DNA of 64,000 bases from Oenanthe sinensis (taxonomy: Eukaryota > Streptophyta > Magnoliopsida > Apiales > Apiaceae). A program made the translations under genes and the position numbers. Each line of letters starts with the position of its first letter. Within the stretch, counting starts at the first letter, position 1. Below are positions 1 to 12,700 of the stretch, piece after piece. The DNA lies in assembly GCA_028671895.1 (NCBI GenBank), contig CM053802.1, forward strand, positions 41,036,201 to 41,100,200, read 5' to 3'. A model generated the notes under the pieces. It had not been told where the DNA came from. It was given only the letters and a program-made list of their open reading frames with translations, and did not search any database.

Positions 1-597
1 GTCTTGAGATTGTCTAATGGAGACAGTTATTGGTTTCCATTCTTTAGGAAGATATCTAAGAAATTTTAGATTTGTATCCTTAGTTGCATACACCCTACCA
101 TATAGCTTCAATCCATTTAACAACTTCTGGAATCTGCTATATGTGTCATTGATAGACTCTCCACTCTTGAAATGAAATGATTCATATTTTTGTATCAAGA
201 GTTGCATCTTGTTTTTCCTTATTTGCTCAGTTCCTTCACACAAAGTTTGAAGAGTATCACACACTTCTTTTGATGAAGTGCAGTTTATAACATTGTCAAA
301 CATATCATTATCTAGACCATTGAACAGAATTTTCATGGCCTTCTTGTCTTTAAGCACTTCCTTTTCATCTTCTTCTGTGTACTCATTGATGAGTTTTGGA
401 ACATGTTTGTCAAATGCAGGAGTTCCATCAGGATTTACACCAGTTACTAGCTTCACGGGAACATGAGGACCTTTCTCTATGCAGTGAACATAGGAAGGGT
501 CAAGAGAGAGTAGATACAGATGCATTTTCACTTTCCATGCAAAATATTCATCATTTTCTAGCATTGGAATTTTCACACCTGAATCCTTTTGGCCCAT
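1..597 (-). pseudogene. Ty1/copia gag, N-terminal 199 codons (cut by window edge)
   Basis: Minus-strand reading frame from an ATG at 597 stays open to the window edge. It starts MGQKDSGVKIP and aligns along its whole length with the start of the 817-aa gag at 39554. This part of gag is the capsid-like UBN2/Retrotran_gag region that assembles the virus-like particle; the zinc knuckles would lie beyond the edge. No stop or frameshift is visible here, but the primer-binding site and LTR tip have decayed, so the whole element may be inactive. It is typed as pseudogene because the gene is incomplete in the window, not because a break is seen. Confidence 0.8.
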
Positions 598-641
598 ATT
601 GACTGTTCTTGATCTTTAAACTTTATGTATATTAAAAGTCT

Positions 642-653
642 GCTATGATGCCA
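642..653 (-). other. Degenerate primer-binding site
   Basis: The minus strand reads TGGCATCATAGC just inside the LTR, against the standard plant copia site TGGTATCAGAGC (complement of initiator-Met tRNA). Two changes would weaken priming. Confidence 0.75.
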
Positions 654-655
654 AT

Positions 656-1785
656 TATTATTCCCCAGAACAATGTCAATATTTGTAGAAGGGGGGTTGA
701 ATACAAATATTCAAAACTTTTTGTTGTTTTAATATTTGTTCTTGATGTTTGAGTGTTTTGAGAAAATGTGTATAAACAAGAAATGAAACTGAAAATACAA
801 TGAACAAATATATTTAAAATTACTGATGGATTGAGTTTTCCATCAGTGTATATTTTTGCTCAGTATTCTAGGTTAATAAAACCTAGCTTCATTTTTACAA
901 GGTTAGAAAATAAATCAACTGTTCATACAAAGTACTCTAAGGCTGAACAGTTGATTCAAGAGATATTGTCTAATATGTCTCCTTTTTTTAACAATGTTAC
1001 CACACTTGTTTATATACCACAAGAGTGTTTACAATTCCTAGAAAGAGTATTAAAATAATTAATCTAAACTAGGATTATTTCTGATCTATCTTTCCTCTTG
1101 CCTTTTTCCATTCTGGGAAAAGTCTTCAGACTTGGAAAGACAGCTTCAACTTGAGTCTTCACAGTCATCATAGACTATCTTCCATAAGTGTACTTTTGTC
1201 TGTCAACTTGTGTTGTCTCACTCAATTGATAATTTTCTGTTAAGCATATCAATTAATCATTCCTTTTATCCATCAACTGGTATTGATCTTCGATTGATTT
1301 TTGTATCCATCAATTGATAAAAGATGATTCATCGATTATTAGATGTTATCAATCGATATATCAGTCGATGGGTCTTCACATCAGTTGATGGTCTTCAATG
1401 CTTGACTTTGTTTCTTCGATTGATCTTCTATCCATTGATTCTTCAATATCAACTGATCATCCTTCACTTGAATAGTTTCCTATCTTCAAATAATTACAAT
1501 TTGACAGTCTAAGTTATACATCAGTTGATGACCTATATCAATCGACTCTAACATCAATTGATGAGAATAATATCAATTGACTTACACCTTATCGATTGAA
1601 ATAGACTAAGTACACCTATGCTACAATATAATTTATCAGTTGATTCAGATAAACATTTCAACTGATAACTGGTTTCCTGATCAATTGATATTTATAATTT
1701 TCATATCAATTGGTCAGTTACATCAATTAAAATTTCTATGATTCTAATTTAAAGTTATCATCAAATTACATGTAGATTCCTAACA
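656..1785 (-). repeat. 5' LTR of the left copia element
   Basis: On the minus strand the LTR begins TGTTAGGAATC at 1785 and ends near 656, where the expected CA end has become TA. A TATATAAA box lies at 1009-1016. Between about 1215 and 1740 it contains many ATCAATTGAT, ATCGATTGAT and ATCAGTTGAT motifs, the same family motif as in the element at 38379. It is about 1130 bp, against 1117 bp for that relative. Confidence 0.85.
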
Positions 1786-2455
1786 ATATATATTTATATT
1801 TGTTTGATTACTATTTTATTTTACTTTATTTTATTTTACTTTATTTTAGCATGACTTTGTTATATGATATTTTCTTAAAAGTTCGGTATGACATTTTTTA
1901 TATGACATTTTGTATGAATTTTTAGTTTAAATCGGTATGACATTTGACTATGTATGACTCTTTATTTAAAAAGTCATATCGAACTGTTTTTGTTTTAATA
2001 AGAAAAATGATGAATAAAAGTCATACCGACTGAAATACAGCAAAAGTCATACCGACAGTTTTAATTCTTTTGATTTAAAAGTCATACTCAGCTAATACCA
2101 GGATTATTTCAAAATTCATATCAGTTCATTTCATAAGTCATACTCAGCTTATAACATGCATATATACACACTGTTATATACGATCAAACAGTAGTAGGAC
2201 TTTTCAAAAACGATTTTTTTTTATCTTACAACTGATAATCAGTTGCTTGAGTGTGTTGTTTAAGCTTATATGCTTGTTGGTTACTATTAAATCGAGTAAA
2301 TCAAGTCGAAGTGCTGCCCAAATTCTGTTAAATTTGAACCAAGCTTGGACTGAATTAATGACTGATTTTGTAGTAATTTAGTGTTAAGAATTGAAGTGAG
2401 GATTAATTTGGACTAATTCAAATTAATCGGGTAATTTAATTATAAAAGTGTTAAA
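1786..2455 (+). other. Pol-env spacer of family C with CATACCGA motif array
   Basis: No coding potential. It carries about seven copies of a motif near AAAAGTCATACCGA in both orientations, between roughly 1880 and 2150. The same motif fills the LTR at 5701-7083. This is the position equivalent to the motif-bearing spacers at 45311-45992 and 61994-62429 in the other two families. Confidence 0.6.
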
Positions 2456-5400
2456 ATGGCTGGAGTCTGTGAGATAGTCAAGACAAATTTTACAGGTTAT
2501 TTTAACCCAGTGAATTGTTCAGTTGAGAGGTTCTGACCCTGGATCAATTTTATGAATGAACATTTATTAGTCAGAACAGCAATTACTGTGGACACCCCGT
2601 TAAAAGTTGATGCAGTACGGGCTCTGTACACGACAACTATGAATAGAACAGTAGTAGCGAGAGCACAGTTTTCCTTCACTATTGATGAAAATAAATATAT
2701 GGTGATTGAAGATGACGTAAACAGAATTTTAGGGTTTCCAATTGAGGATTTTATTGACTTACCAACAGTACCATAGATAATTGAGTTTTTCCAGGCTATA
2801 TTGTATCAGGGTGACATTAATCTCGTTAAGATGTCGAAAAGGAAGCTGGTTAGCGAAAGAGATTATTTATTTGAAACACTGGCTAGAGTATTCTCCCCTA
2901 CAACAAAAAGCAATTTCAATAACATCTCCTCACTTCTACAAATTTTTGGGTATTCTGTGACCCATAATAGGAGGATTAATTTTGGGAAGCTGGTGTTGAC
3001 TGAAATTATCAGGAAAATGGGAATGCCGGAAAGCAGCCAACAGAACGTAGCATGCTATTATCCATGGTTTTTAATGTTGTTTATGAATGATCTTCTTATA
3101 GATGAAGATAAAGCCATGTTCCAGAACAACTTAGTGGAAGTATCTCCTACTTCTCAGAAAAATTTATTCACAAGGCTCAGGAACCAGAACAAGTTCCCAG
3201 GGGTTTCAATAGTAAGGACTCAATACATGGCTGAGATATTGGATCAAGTTATCAATCCTGTACAGGCTCAACAGCTTCAGCAAGAGTCAAATCTAGTGTC
3301 AATTGAAGTTGATCATTTTGCGCAGCTACTACTTGAAGCTGCTCAAGTTATAGACCAAGAGGCACATGTACAACAGGTAATATCTCAAACCTTAGCATCA
3401 AATTTCTTACCTTCAAATATATATGTGGCAGACTATGATTGTGGTCTTACACTTTAGGAATTTGGGTATGAACCTGAAAACACACAGATTCAATCCCAAG
3501 CTGAATTAGAGCCATAACCAGTTTCTTCATCTTCAACTTCTTTGAGTTAAATTAGAGAATGGAAGAAACCTGTTAGGAAAGTTAAAGTAAGAATTCAGGG
3601 TAGTTCAGTGAGTGAACTCACAACTCTGTCTCCACCATAGAAAAGATCGAGAATCAAACCTGAGACAACTGTAGCCCCATCCTTATCCTCTCAACGGGAT
3701 TTGAATTTTGAAATGGCAATACAACAGTCTCTAGATTCATTCTATCAAAAGGGTGAATCTATTGAAATTCACCGTATAGCCGCGACATCTTATGAAGAGT
3801 CAAGCATATTGCTAGCACTTACTCTAGCAGGACCTCCAATCATACAAGATATAGACAGAGATGAGAGCACAACAGATGTTGAAGAAAATATTTTGGATGC
3901 AGATTTGACTAATGACACATTCACAGTAGAACAAAACTTTTTAAATGATGTAAAATATCAAATGCCTTTACATGCTTTGAGGGGCACCATAGACTCTAAC
4001 GAGCCACTCATTACATTGTCTAAGGTAGTGACCTCCTGGAATTAACACCTTCACTTCCTGTAAATGAAGTTCTCCCATCCACTAGTGAATCAGATAAGAG
4101 GAAACCACTCCATATAGGGAGTTGGGGCTTCATTCACGGAGTAGCTATGTCAGTAGAGGAACCACTTCAGGTTAATCCTATTGTGGACATGCATTCATAA
4201 GTTTCATAAGAACATTATGAGTCTTCAACTGCTATAGTTATATATACAGGTACAACAAAGGATTCTGGAAAGGAGCTAAACACCAGTGTTGTGAGGCACA
4301 CATCGAGTGAAACACATGCACGTAGTGATAGTTAAATAAACAGGAGTGCAAGTGAGGTGAATGCACACACACATTGAATTGTTATTGAAAATGGAAGCTC
4401 TTCAGAAGGATATCCAAGTTGTTTAGGCTGAATTTGCATAAGTTAAAGCACAAGCAGAAAACAAGTCTACATTTGCCTTTGTAACAGAACAACTAACAAT
4501 CGTGCGCAAAGAAGTTACTGATGTGAAATCAAGCATTCTCCTTAAGACTCAAGATATCCAGAATGTTCAAAGTCTTATTGCTTTATAAATGAGAGAATTG
4601 ATGATGTAGAGAAGAGATTGAATTTGAGAATAATTGAAAATGAAGAAATCTTCACAAAAAGATTCAACAAGCTAGACGAATGCATGTTTTATTTAAATGA
4701 AGGGATGAAGCAGGTCTATGAGACCATGGAAAAACTAGTCAAATCCATTGAAGCTTCGAAGTCAGTAGAGGATCCTTCAACTAAGGAGGAGAAAAGAATT
4801 GAGAAAGAAGTAGAGAAGATGAAAGATAAGGTCAAAGCCAAGCTCTATGAAGAATATCATTTTGTGTCAAATGTACAAGAATAATACTATCCCGAAGATC
4901 AGTTTATTGAGGATAGTAGTCAAGATGACATCTATAATCCAGACTACTGCAATGCTAATGAAGAAGATGCCTTTAATGAAGAATTTATGTTTCCTAGAGA
5001 AGAACATTCTGATCCTGCCTATGAAGAGGCCATGAGGAAGCTGAAGGAAGACATCAAGGCTAGTGATGCTAAATTTGAACAACTGCAGGTTATGTCAAGG
5101 AGAAAGCAAAAACTGAAAGGAAAGTAAGTTTAGAAAAATAGAAGCTTTGGACTATTGCTGTTAAGGAGAAGAAAAGAGATGTGAAATTGAAGATAGGTGC
5201 AAGATGGGACACAACCAGAGAGATCATGGTATCAAATCCTACATCCGAAAGATGTCAAAGATAGATTCAAGACAACCGTATGCTATTCAAGATGAGGAAG
5301 AAGATCCTGTCAAACAGGAAGTGCTTAGAAAATTAGCACGGGCTGAACAAAAAAGGTTATATGGTGAGCCCATACAGCCAGAGAAGTCAGCCACTGAAGA

Positions 5401-5479
5401 CGTACTAATGACGCTTGTTCACAAGAGTTCAAATCTAGAAGAAGGTGAAGTTGATACATCTGAAGATGGTGAAGAATGA
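2456..5479 (+). pseudogene. Decayed envelope-like (third ORF) gene of a Sirevirus-like element
   Basis: One frame runs from the ATG at 2456 to 4045 but is broken by stops near 2534, 2774, 3455 and in the 3510-3550 region. These stops are compatible with C-to-T changes in CGA, CAG or CAA codons. Residues encoded at about 2850-3110 match the conserved N-terminal domain of the extra ORFs at 45993 and 62430 (aromatic-rich helix, then a YY-x-x-F/W-L/I-M stretch). Basic stretches follow near 3560 and 3640 (KRSRIK). Further frames at 4618-4884 and 5204-5479 encode charged, coiled-coil-like C-terminal pieces. I see no signal peptide or clear membrane anchor. The role of such ORFs is not established; 'envelope-like' is a positional name. 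Confidence 0.7.
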
Positions 5480-5700
5480 AGAATTAGATAGGTCAAGATA
5501 GAACTTGTAAAATATGTTCAGTCTAGAAGAACATCAATCTTGTATTTATCTTTCATGTTTGAATATGGATAATTGTTAAATATAAAACCAGAACTTTTTG
5601 TTATTTACAGTTCTTAAATGTCGTATTATTTTCTTAGTTGTTAGTTGAGTTATCCTCTAGAAATTTGTGTGTTAAATGTTTAACAATAAATAGGGAGGAT

Positions 5701-7083
5701 TGAAAGGCATATGACTAGACCTATTTGTAATAATTAGATAACAATTCAACTCAGATAAGAAAAAAAAGTAAATAATAAATATGATTACAGGAATCAAGAC
5801 GAAGAAAGTCAACTAGACACGCAGAATCCTAATATCAGAAGTATTTTGATGAGATTGTTACTCAACACTGGAAGAAGTTCATTTTTATGTTCAAGCGTTA
5901 GTGAAAATTACAGAAGTAATATTTCAGAAGATACAGAAGATTTTAAGTGACTACTACACGAAGATTTCAGTAAAAGAAAACAAAAGAGGAATGATAGTAA
6001 AGTAGAAAAAGGACAGAAGACCATAACTTTTAAAGTTAAAAGGTGAAGAATATTTATTTTAGTACGACACAAATGAACCAGACAATACATTTGTATGTCA
6101 ACTAATTAATAAATATTTATCATCTAACTTAAGTGGTTTTATGATGGAAGACAGAGTAAAGACGAAAAGATTTCAGAGCTAACGACAAGTTTATACGAGT
6201 CAAGATAGTATTTTAATTCTACTATCAAAAGTTAATTATTTAATTTATCTAATTAAATTAATTCAAGTTGAATTTAATTTAATTTATAAATTATTTAATT
6301 AAATTAATTAGAATTAATTTATTATAAAAGATATGATTTGATATGACTTTTGATAAATCTTTTTAGATTATAATAAAAGTCATACCGAATTTGGTGTAAT
6401 AAAAGTCATATTGAATGAAAAAAAAGGTCATACAAAGCCAAAAACAAAAGTCTCACAAGCAGTAGAAAATGTCATACCGAATTATATCAAAAAGTCATAT
6501 CGAGCTACCTTGAAGGAAAAGTCGTACCGAAGCTTATGATCAAAAGTCATACGGAAGCTCAAGATTGAAATGTCATACCGAAGAATTTAAAAGTCATATC
6601 GACTTTTTTGAAGGTCATACCGAATGATTTCAAAAGTCATACAAGTGTTAATTGAAAGTCATACATGGTTAAATAAGTCTGAAAAATATCTCGATCTAGA
6701 TAGTCATACAAGCTTTATAATTCCTCTATATATATGAAGCTAGTACTTCATATTTCGGACACGTTGAAATACGTTGAAAAACATTCAAATTTAGTAATTT
6801 GTCTGATTGTAATATTCACAGACTTTCTGTACTGTTTTGAATAATAATTGTTATATTAGAACAGTTCATATCTAAATCGTTCTAGAAATCTAAACAATTA
6901 TTTACACTTTCAACATATTAATTTTGTAATATTTTTCAAGTTAAAATCATATCTTATAATTGAACAGTATTTCATTATAATTAATATTTCATGAGAAATT
7001 ATTATAATATATTTAAATCCATAATTCCGCGAATAAATTCAGATATTGTATTCAACTTCCCTTCTACAATATCAGGGACCAGT
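5701..7083 (+). repeat. 3' LTR of family C
   Basis: The LTR begins TGAAAGGCATATGAC directly after a purine tract and ends near 7081-7083; the exact end is uncertain because the 5' LTR is outside the window. It holds about 15 copies of the AGTCATACCGA-type motif between 6340 and 6715. A TATATATAT promoter-like box lies near 6725. Its start aligns with the solo LTR whose start lies at 51740 on the minus strand. Confidence 0.75.
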
Positions 7084-8437
7084 ACAAAGGATCGTCAAAT
7101 TAACAAGTGCTTAGCCATCACTTTAAAATTCCAAACTTTTTCACTTAAATAAAATTCTCCAAAAATCCAATAAGAAGATACAACTGCTCCATGTCTAACA
7201 ACTTACAATCCAAGATTAAAAGTATAACTCATTTATCTAAATTCAAATCTAAATATAAAATGTTACAACTCCTCAAAATCAGCAACTCGCACTCTTCCCA
7301 TAAAGTAGCCCACCTAACCTGCCGGGGGAAATAAAAAATATAGACCGACAATGAGCGAAAGGCTCATACACAGATATATAAAACAATGCACAAGGTGAAC
7401 AAAGATTAGATGATGACGATATATAATTTAGACTGAATATCAAAATGATTAGAGATGATAAAGAAAATTGAATGGGACAGAATACCAAAAATACTTAACT
7501 CAAGATACAAACGTACATACTTACAATTAAAGAAAACTTACTCACACATACTCTTACTACTTACTCATAATTATATCAAATATATCAAATATATCAAAAG
7601 TGAACTTACTCGTGGATATGAGAGACAATCTTACACTTACATGATGTCCTACATTTCAGTTCTCCAGAATATGTAGTCATCAAAATTTACATGGGTTTGC
7701 ATAGAACAAATCAAATGCTACCCAAAATCTTATAGGGGCTTGCACAACACAAAGTACAAAAACTCTCTTATATCTTTATTAAACATTTGGAGTGCAAGAG
7801 TTTAAAAGAGTAAGATTTTATCAAATAAAAAAAACTTACCCATTTGTTGAGAAAAAATAGCAATATGACCCTGTATAACGTACACCTTAAACCCATCGTA
7901 TAACCTTAAAATTAAATCCCATAAAAAAAAACACAAACACTAATAAATTATATCAAAGAAGATAAAAAATTTTAGGCTTTAAAGAAGTAAATTCTTTGTG
8001 ACATTATATCAAACATGCGGTGAACATACTTGACATAAAGGTAAAGTTAAGTACTGTAACATATTTACCAATCTCATTGAAAAGCAAAATTCCATCTTCA
8101 ACAATCTCTTTAAAACCAATAAATGTGAAATATCAACAAATCACATAAATATATACATGAAACAGAAAATTGATTGGTGAGTAAAATAACGGAATAAATA
8201 AACTCAAAATCAAAAGACCCACTTCAAAATCAAAAGACAAAACAAAAAATTATTTATTCAAAAAATCATTATAAATCTAGAATTTTAAATACATAAAAGT
8301 GAGAAAGAGTAGTATAATTAAAATTTAAATTTCAAATTGAATTTGGATAAAAACAAAAACTTTTCAAAGAAAGTGAAGTTTGGGGAGCAGCAACACGTGT
8401 GGTAGCAGTACTATTACAAAAATAAGAGATTGTGATG

Positions 8438-8493
<56 letters not shown>

Positions 8494-8640
8494 TCAAATA
8501 CAAAAATACATAGAAATACATCAAAATACGTATAAAGTGATTGGAATTTATTGTAATAAATAAAAAAGGTAAATGTTACATGGCTAATTTCGTAACAAAT
8601 ATGACATCAGAAATAGTCTCCACATCTAACAATTATTTGA
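7084..8640. other. Intergenic, AT-rich, no gene seen
   Basis: No convincing reading frame, RNA gene or terminal-repeat structure was found. A (TA)n run at about 8441-8487 is the only distinct feature. Confidence 0.5.
8441..8487. repeat. (TA)n microsatellite
   Basis: About 23 uninterrupted TA units, in AT-rich intergenic DNA just beyond the LINE fossil. Confidence 0.9.
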
Positions 8641-8649
8641 ATACATCAT

Positions 8650-9230
8650 TTAGTATATGATCCACATTGTGTGGCTACAGATCCAGTGCAACATATACAT
8701 TTTTACTATCTCTAACCTACTCTCTTGAGCCTTCCTCAAGGGAAAGCACTTAAAATCATACAATAATTTTGGTCTAATTACTGCTCTATAGAATTTACCT
8801 TTCAACTTCAATGGTACAATTTTATCATATAAGTTTGTGGTTATCATTCCTTAATATGATGCGTAACATCCACAACAATATCCTTGTTGTCCTGTATAAT
8901 GGAATCTAGATATTTGAAACTATTAGTTTGTTGAACTCTATCATCTACAATACAAAATACAACATCATCCTTATTTTTCGCCCCTCTGAAATGAACACAA
9001 AGTTACTCAGTCTTGCAACGACTCAGACACAATTATTTAACCTCTAATGTTGCATGTCATTGTTCTAATTTCGCATTAACATCCCTCCTTGACTCAGTCA
9101 CCAAGACAATGTCAACGACAAAAAGCATACGGTCTAAAATATTATCCTCAATGTCACGAATAATCATATATAAAATAACTACAAATAAGAAAAGACTTAA
9201 AACTGAATCCTAACGTGATCCTATCTCAAC
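8650..9230 (-). pseudogene. LINE-type reverse transcriptase C-terminal fossil
   Basis: The minus strand at 8650-8847 encodes a peptide with VPLKLKGKFYRAVIRP followed by a W-x-C-SHT ending. This is the characteristic C-terminal piece of plant L1-like reverse transcriptases. Upstream on the same strand (to about 9230), scattered fragments of the preceding RT region can be recognised across several frames with stops, including the part before the FADD-type box and a YLGS-like stretch. No endonuclease, ORF1 or poly(A) tail is seen. It is an old 5'-truncated copy. Confidence 0.7.
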
Positions 9231-9235
9231 TGAAA

Positions 9236-9777
9236 AATATTGAATATCTTTTATTAATATCACGAGACATGTTATTACTCAGTAGTACATATTCTATATT
9301 TAATTCATTTTTCAATTTTTATTATTAAATTTTGATGACTTGTTTTATTAATTTTTTTACATAAAAATAATAGATGAGACCATCAAAATGTAATAATATA
9401 ATTTTAAAAAAATAGATTTGACTAGTGTAATTTATATATTTCTAGTGACCAAAATTATATAAAATAATATTTGAAAATTTTAATTTCATTTGAAATGATG
9501 GATTTCAAATGATAAAATTTGAGTTTTTATTTTAAATTCTCATACTGATATTATTCGAATGTGTTTGAATTCAAATAAATCCAAATCCAAATTTTTATTT
9601 TGTCCAAAAAAAATTCCAATTCTTATAATTATACAGACATATTATTTGATTAGATCAGAATTTTGAATAAAATCCATCTTAACCATAAATTGCAAATATC
9701 ATGGTTCTGCAAAAAAAAAAAATATAGATAGAGAAGTGGTGTTAATGAGGTAAACGGCGGGGAATGCAGTGGTGGTG
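9236..9777. other. Upstream region of the NAPE synthase gene
   Basis: AT-rich DNA with no reading frame of note; presumably holds the promoter and 5' leader of the gene at 9778. An A-run at about 9711-9722 lies just upstream of the leader. I cannot place a transcription start. Confidence 0.4.
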
Positions 9778-12700
9778 ATGGGAGGGCATATGGAGTGGGC
9801 TGGGTCCGCTAAGCACCTGAGAGGAGTGCCCAGAAAATTAGTGATCGGTGGTGTTGGTTTGTTTGCAAAAGCAGTAGCCAATTTACTCAACACCACCAAT
9901 GTTCACAATTCTCATACTCTCTTGCGTCTCCTTCGTTCTCGCCCTCCCGGCGTTCCCCTCATTACTGTCAGCAATCACATGTCCACGTCAGCCTCTCTCT
10001 GTCTCTCTCTCCCCTCTCTCTCTGTCTCTCTCTCCCTCTCCCTCTCTCTGTCTCTCTCTCTCTTAATAGATTTTTTCAGTGCTTGTTTCTGTTTTTATTT
10101 ATCAATGTAAATGCTTATAGTTAAGTACATCTTTGGTTTGTATGTTAATGATCAATCTCTATTCTGTCAGTGAAAATGGGTCGGTGGGTAGGAGTATAGT
10201 CTATCTTTTAATTTGAAATGACAATGACTTAATTAAATCTTTTCGAGTATTGACCATTTGTTTACCAAGATCCATTATTTGCAGTTTCATCTAGTTTCAT
10301 CATTTCCCTAATTTCCCCTTACCATATGCAATTTGATGAATCAAGATTCACGACATGACTTACCTAAATGCGAATTGGTTCCCCTAAGAATTAAACCGCT
10401 ACAAATACCTTTGATCCGTTGCTCTGTTTGTTTATCATGGAGAACTCTTGTCTACTACACGACCTAGCGACATTGATAGCTTCCTATCTCTTTTACATGA
10501 TACATTAGTTCTGGTTGCAATTGATGAGCGTAACGATGGATGTAAAAAGCTCAACTTTTTTTTCTTTTTCAAATTAGTCATTTTTAAAACATTCAACTTG
10601 CCTTGCATATTCCTAGCTCCGTCATATCACTAAATACGATTGAAAGTAAACTGAGCCTAGTTTCGTGCTGCCTTTGCTTTGAGTTTGTGGTGTGTATTTG
10701 TTATGAATATATGTATTTAGAGGCCGTAAGTTATATATATTTGAGAGTTACAGTAAAGGGGAATACTGTTAATGTGCTTGGGAATAATTATGATACAGAT
10801 TTAGATTATGGGCAAGTCAGAAAATAACTGACTGTATTAAAATTAAATAATTTCTGAAATTGTTTGCTTTACTTGAAAGTCAGAACCGAGTAGGACTGCT
10901 AACATTTTAATTTAAAAAGATTTACACAACTAACATACTAACTTGATAATACCACTACCATTTAATTCAATTCACCTGTGATGGTAGATTCAATTGGTAC
11001 TGCTAAATTCACTTTTTCGTTAAATTAAGTAACAGAATAGTTTTTTTTAAAACGTCAGTCAACAATGATAATCCGAACAGATAGGTAAGGTACTAAAAAT
11101 GATGCATATTTTTTATAATTTAATGTTTATAGGATCGAACTAATAGCAAGTTCAAGTGACATTAGAAGGATGATAACTTAATTTGATAAACCATTTAACT
11201 ACCCGATAGTGTGAAAAACCTCTTTCTGTGGGTCCTCTTATATTGTTTAATCTTGATATGTATGGACCACAATTGTATTTATATTTTACCTGAATTTTGT
11301 TGTTTATTATTATATTGCAATGCAGGTTAGATGATCCTGTTATGTGGGGATTTAAAGGTTTTCCCACAAGTGATGCAAGTTTAGCACGGTGGGCACTAGC
11401 TGCCGAAGATATATGTTTTAAAAATATGGTGCTGTCTTATTTTTTCAGACTTGGTGTGTAAATTTGTTTATGTTACGGTTATGGATTTTTTAATGAATTT
11501 CTTCTACATATCTTTGCAAACATTTTGTACGTCGTTATCTTTATCTTTTATAGGACTTGAATATATGTGAGATTAATTTGTTCATACTGCAACCTTATAG
11601 CTGTAGAACCACATAACATTTTTAGCAGTAGCCTGAAATTTTTTGTGTTTCTGTTTTTTCAGAAAACTGTGTTATTTTTGGGCATTAAATAATTGATTTT
11701 CAAGTTTAGTAGTTTCTTTATGTATTTTAATTTCGACGCCCAACATGGCACCTTGATAATTATAATTGTGGTGTACCATTGTCTGTTCCAACTAATGACA
11801 ATATACAAGAAAGAGATGAAGTTGAACTTAATATCGAGATGGATGACTTTTTTTGATTTTCATCGTCACTTATGTCGTTATGTGCGTGAACATGTTTGAT
11901 ATATGGATGTCATTATGTAGTAATATACTTAATTTGAACTTGGCTATTCTACAACCTTTGATTAAAATTGTGAAATTGTTGTGTTTACTTATATTATATA
12001 TTAAATCTACTAAATATATGTATATGACTGGTTGGGCGACTTGTCAACTAGTATTTTTAAAGGATCTCGGGTGTCGTGATAATCATGGTTTTAATCATAA
12101 ATATGGATATGTTTATTCGTGGTTGTGTATGTGGAAGAGTCACAGCCAACCTTTTTAGTAAATCTAATCATTACCATTCTATCGAATTGGCTCTACAAGT
12201 AAAGCTTCCTTTTGTATTGAATACATTCCTGAACTAATAATTCTCCAGGGAAATGCATACCCATAAAAAGAGGTGGTGGAATATATCAGGAACATATGAA
12301 TGAAGCTCTTGATCGGTTAAGTGATGGAGAATGGGTATTTACTTGATCACCTATCATCTCGATGATATGCTTCCTCAATTTGGAAGTGTCTTCATCTTTT
12401 TGGCAAACTAAGACTGTTTAAGATGCCGCCCCTCACCCTTTCATATCTTTTTGTGAAGTGTTAGTCTTAGTCATTATTACTTGTTAATATGATTATTTTT
12501 TATAAGCCATGTAATTATATGATTCTTCATGGATGGTCTAATCGACTGTTTTAAAGTACTACTCATTCTTACTGTGCATCCACAACTAGTAAAAGTTATA
12601 CAGATATTCCAGAACTTTCCAGTTTCGTATATATTCCTTAGAGGAAATCATATATATATATATATATATGAAATGCAATTACTGTATAAAGTACAAAATT

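Larger units (their letters stand above)
1..1785 (-). mobile_element. Ty1/copia Sirevirus-like element, 5' part, minus strand
   Basis: Read on the minus strand this is an LTR (1785 to 656), a primer-binding site and the start of gag, running off the left window edge. It is a diverged relative of the element at 38379-51342: LTR start, promoter region, motif content and gag start all align. The 3' LTR and the rest of the element lie outside the window, so the target-site duplication cannot be checked. It appears to sit inside an older family C element whose remainder begins at 1786. Confidence 0.85.
1786..7083 (+). mobile_element. Family C Sirevirus-like element, 3' part, decayed
   Basis: Plus-strand remnant made of a pol-env spacer (1786-2455), a decayed envelope-like gene (2456-5479), a short untranslated tail, a purine tract (about 5688-5699) and the 3' LTR (5701 to about 7083). 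Its gag and pol are not in the window; they probably lie left of the minus-strand element that seems to have inserted into the spacer. Confidence 0.75.

Noticed and set aside
6340..6715. Regular short repeats that might suggest a CRISPR array or telomere-like repeat
   Set aside because: Units are degenerate, unevenly spaced and inside a plant LTR; no cas genes and no fixed-length spacers.
9699..9899. Minus-strand 66-codon frame over NAPE synthase exon 1
   Set aside because: Antisense shadow of a well supported exon.
11693..12158. Small plus-strand frames in intron 2 of the NAPE synthase gene
   Set aside because: They lie between well-defined exons, have AT-rich random-like composition and no domain.
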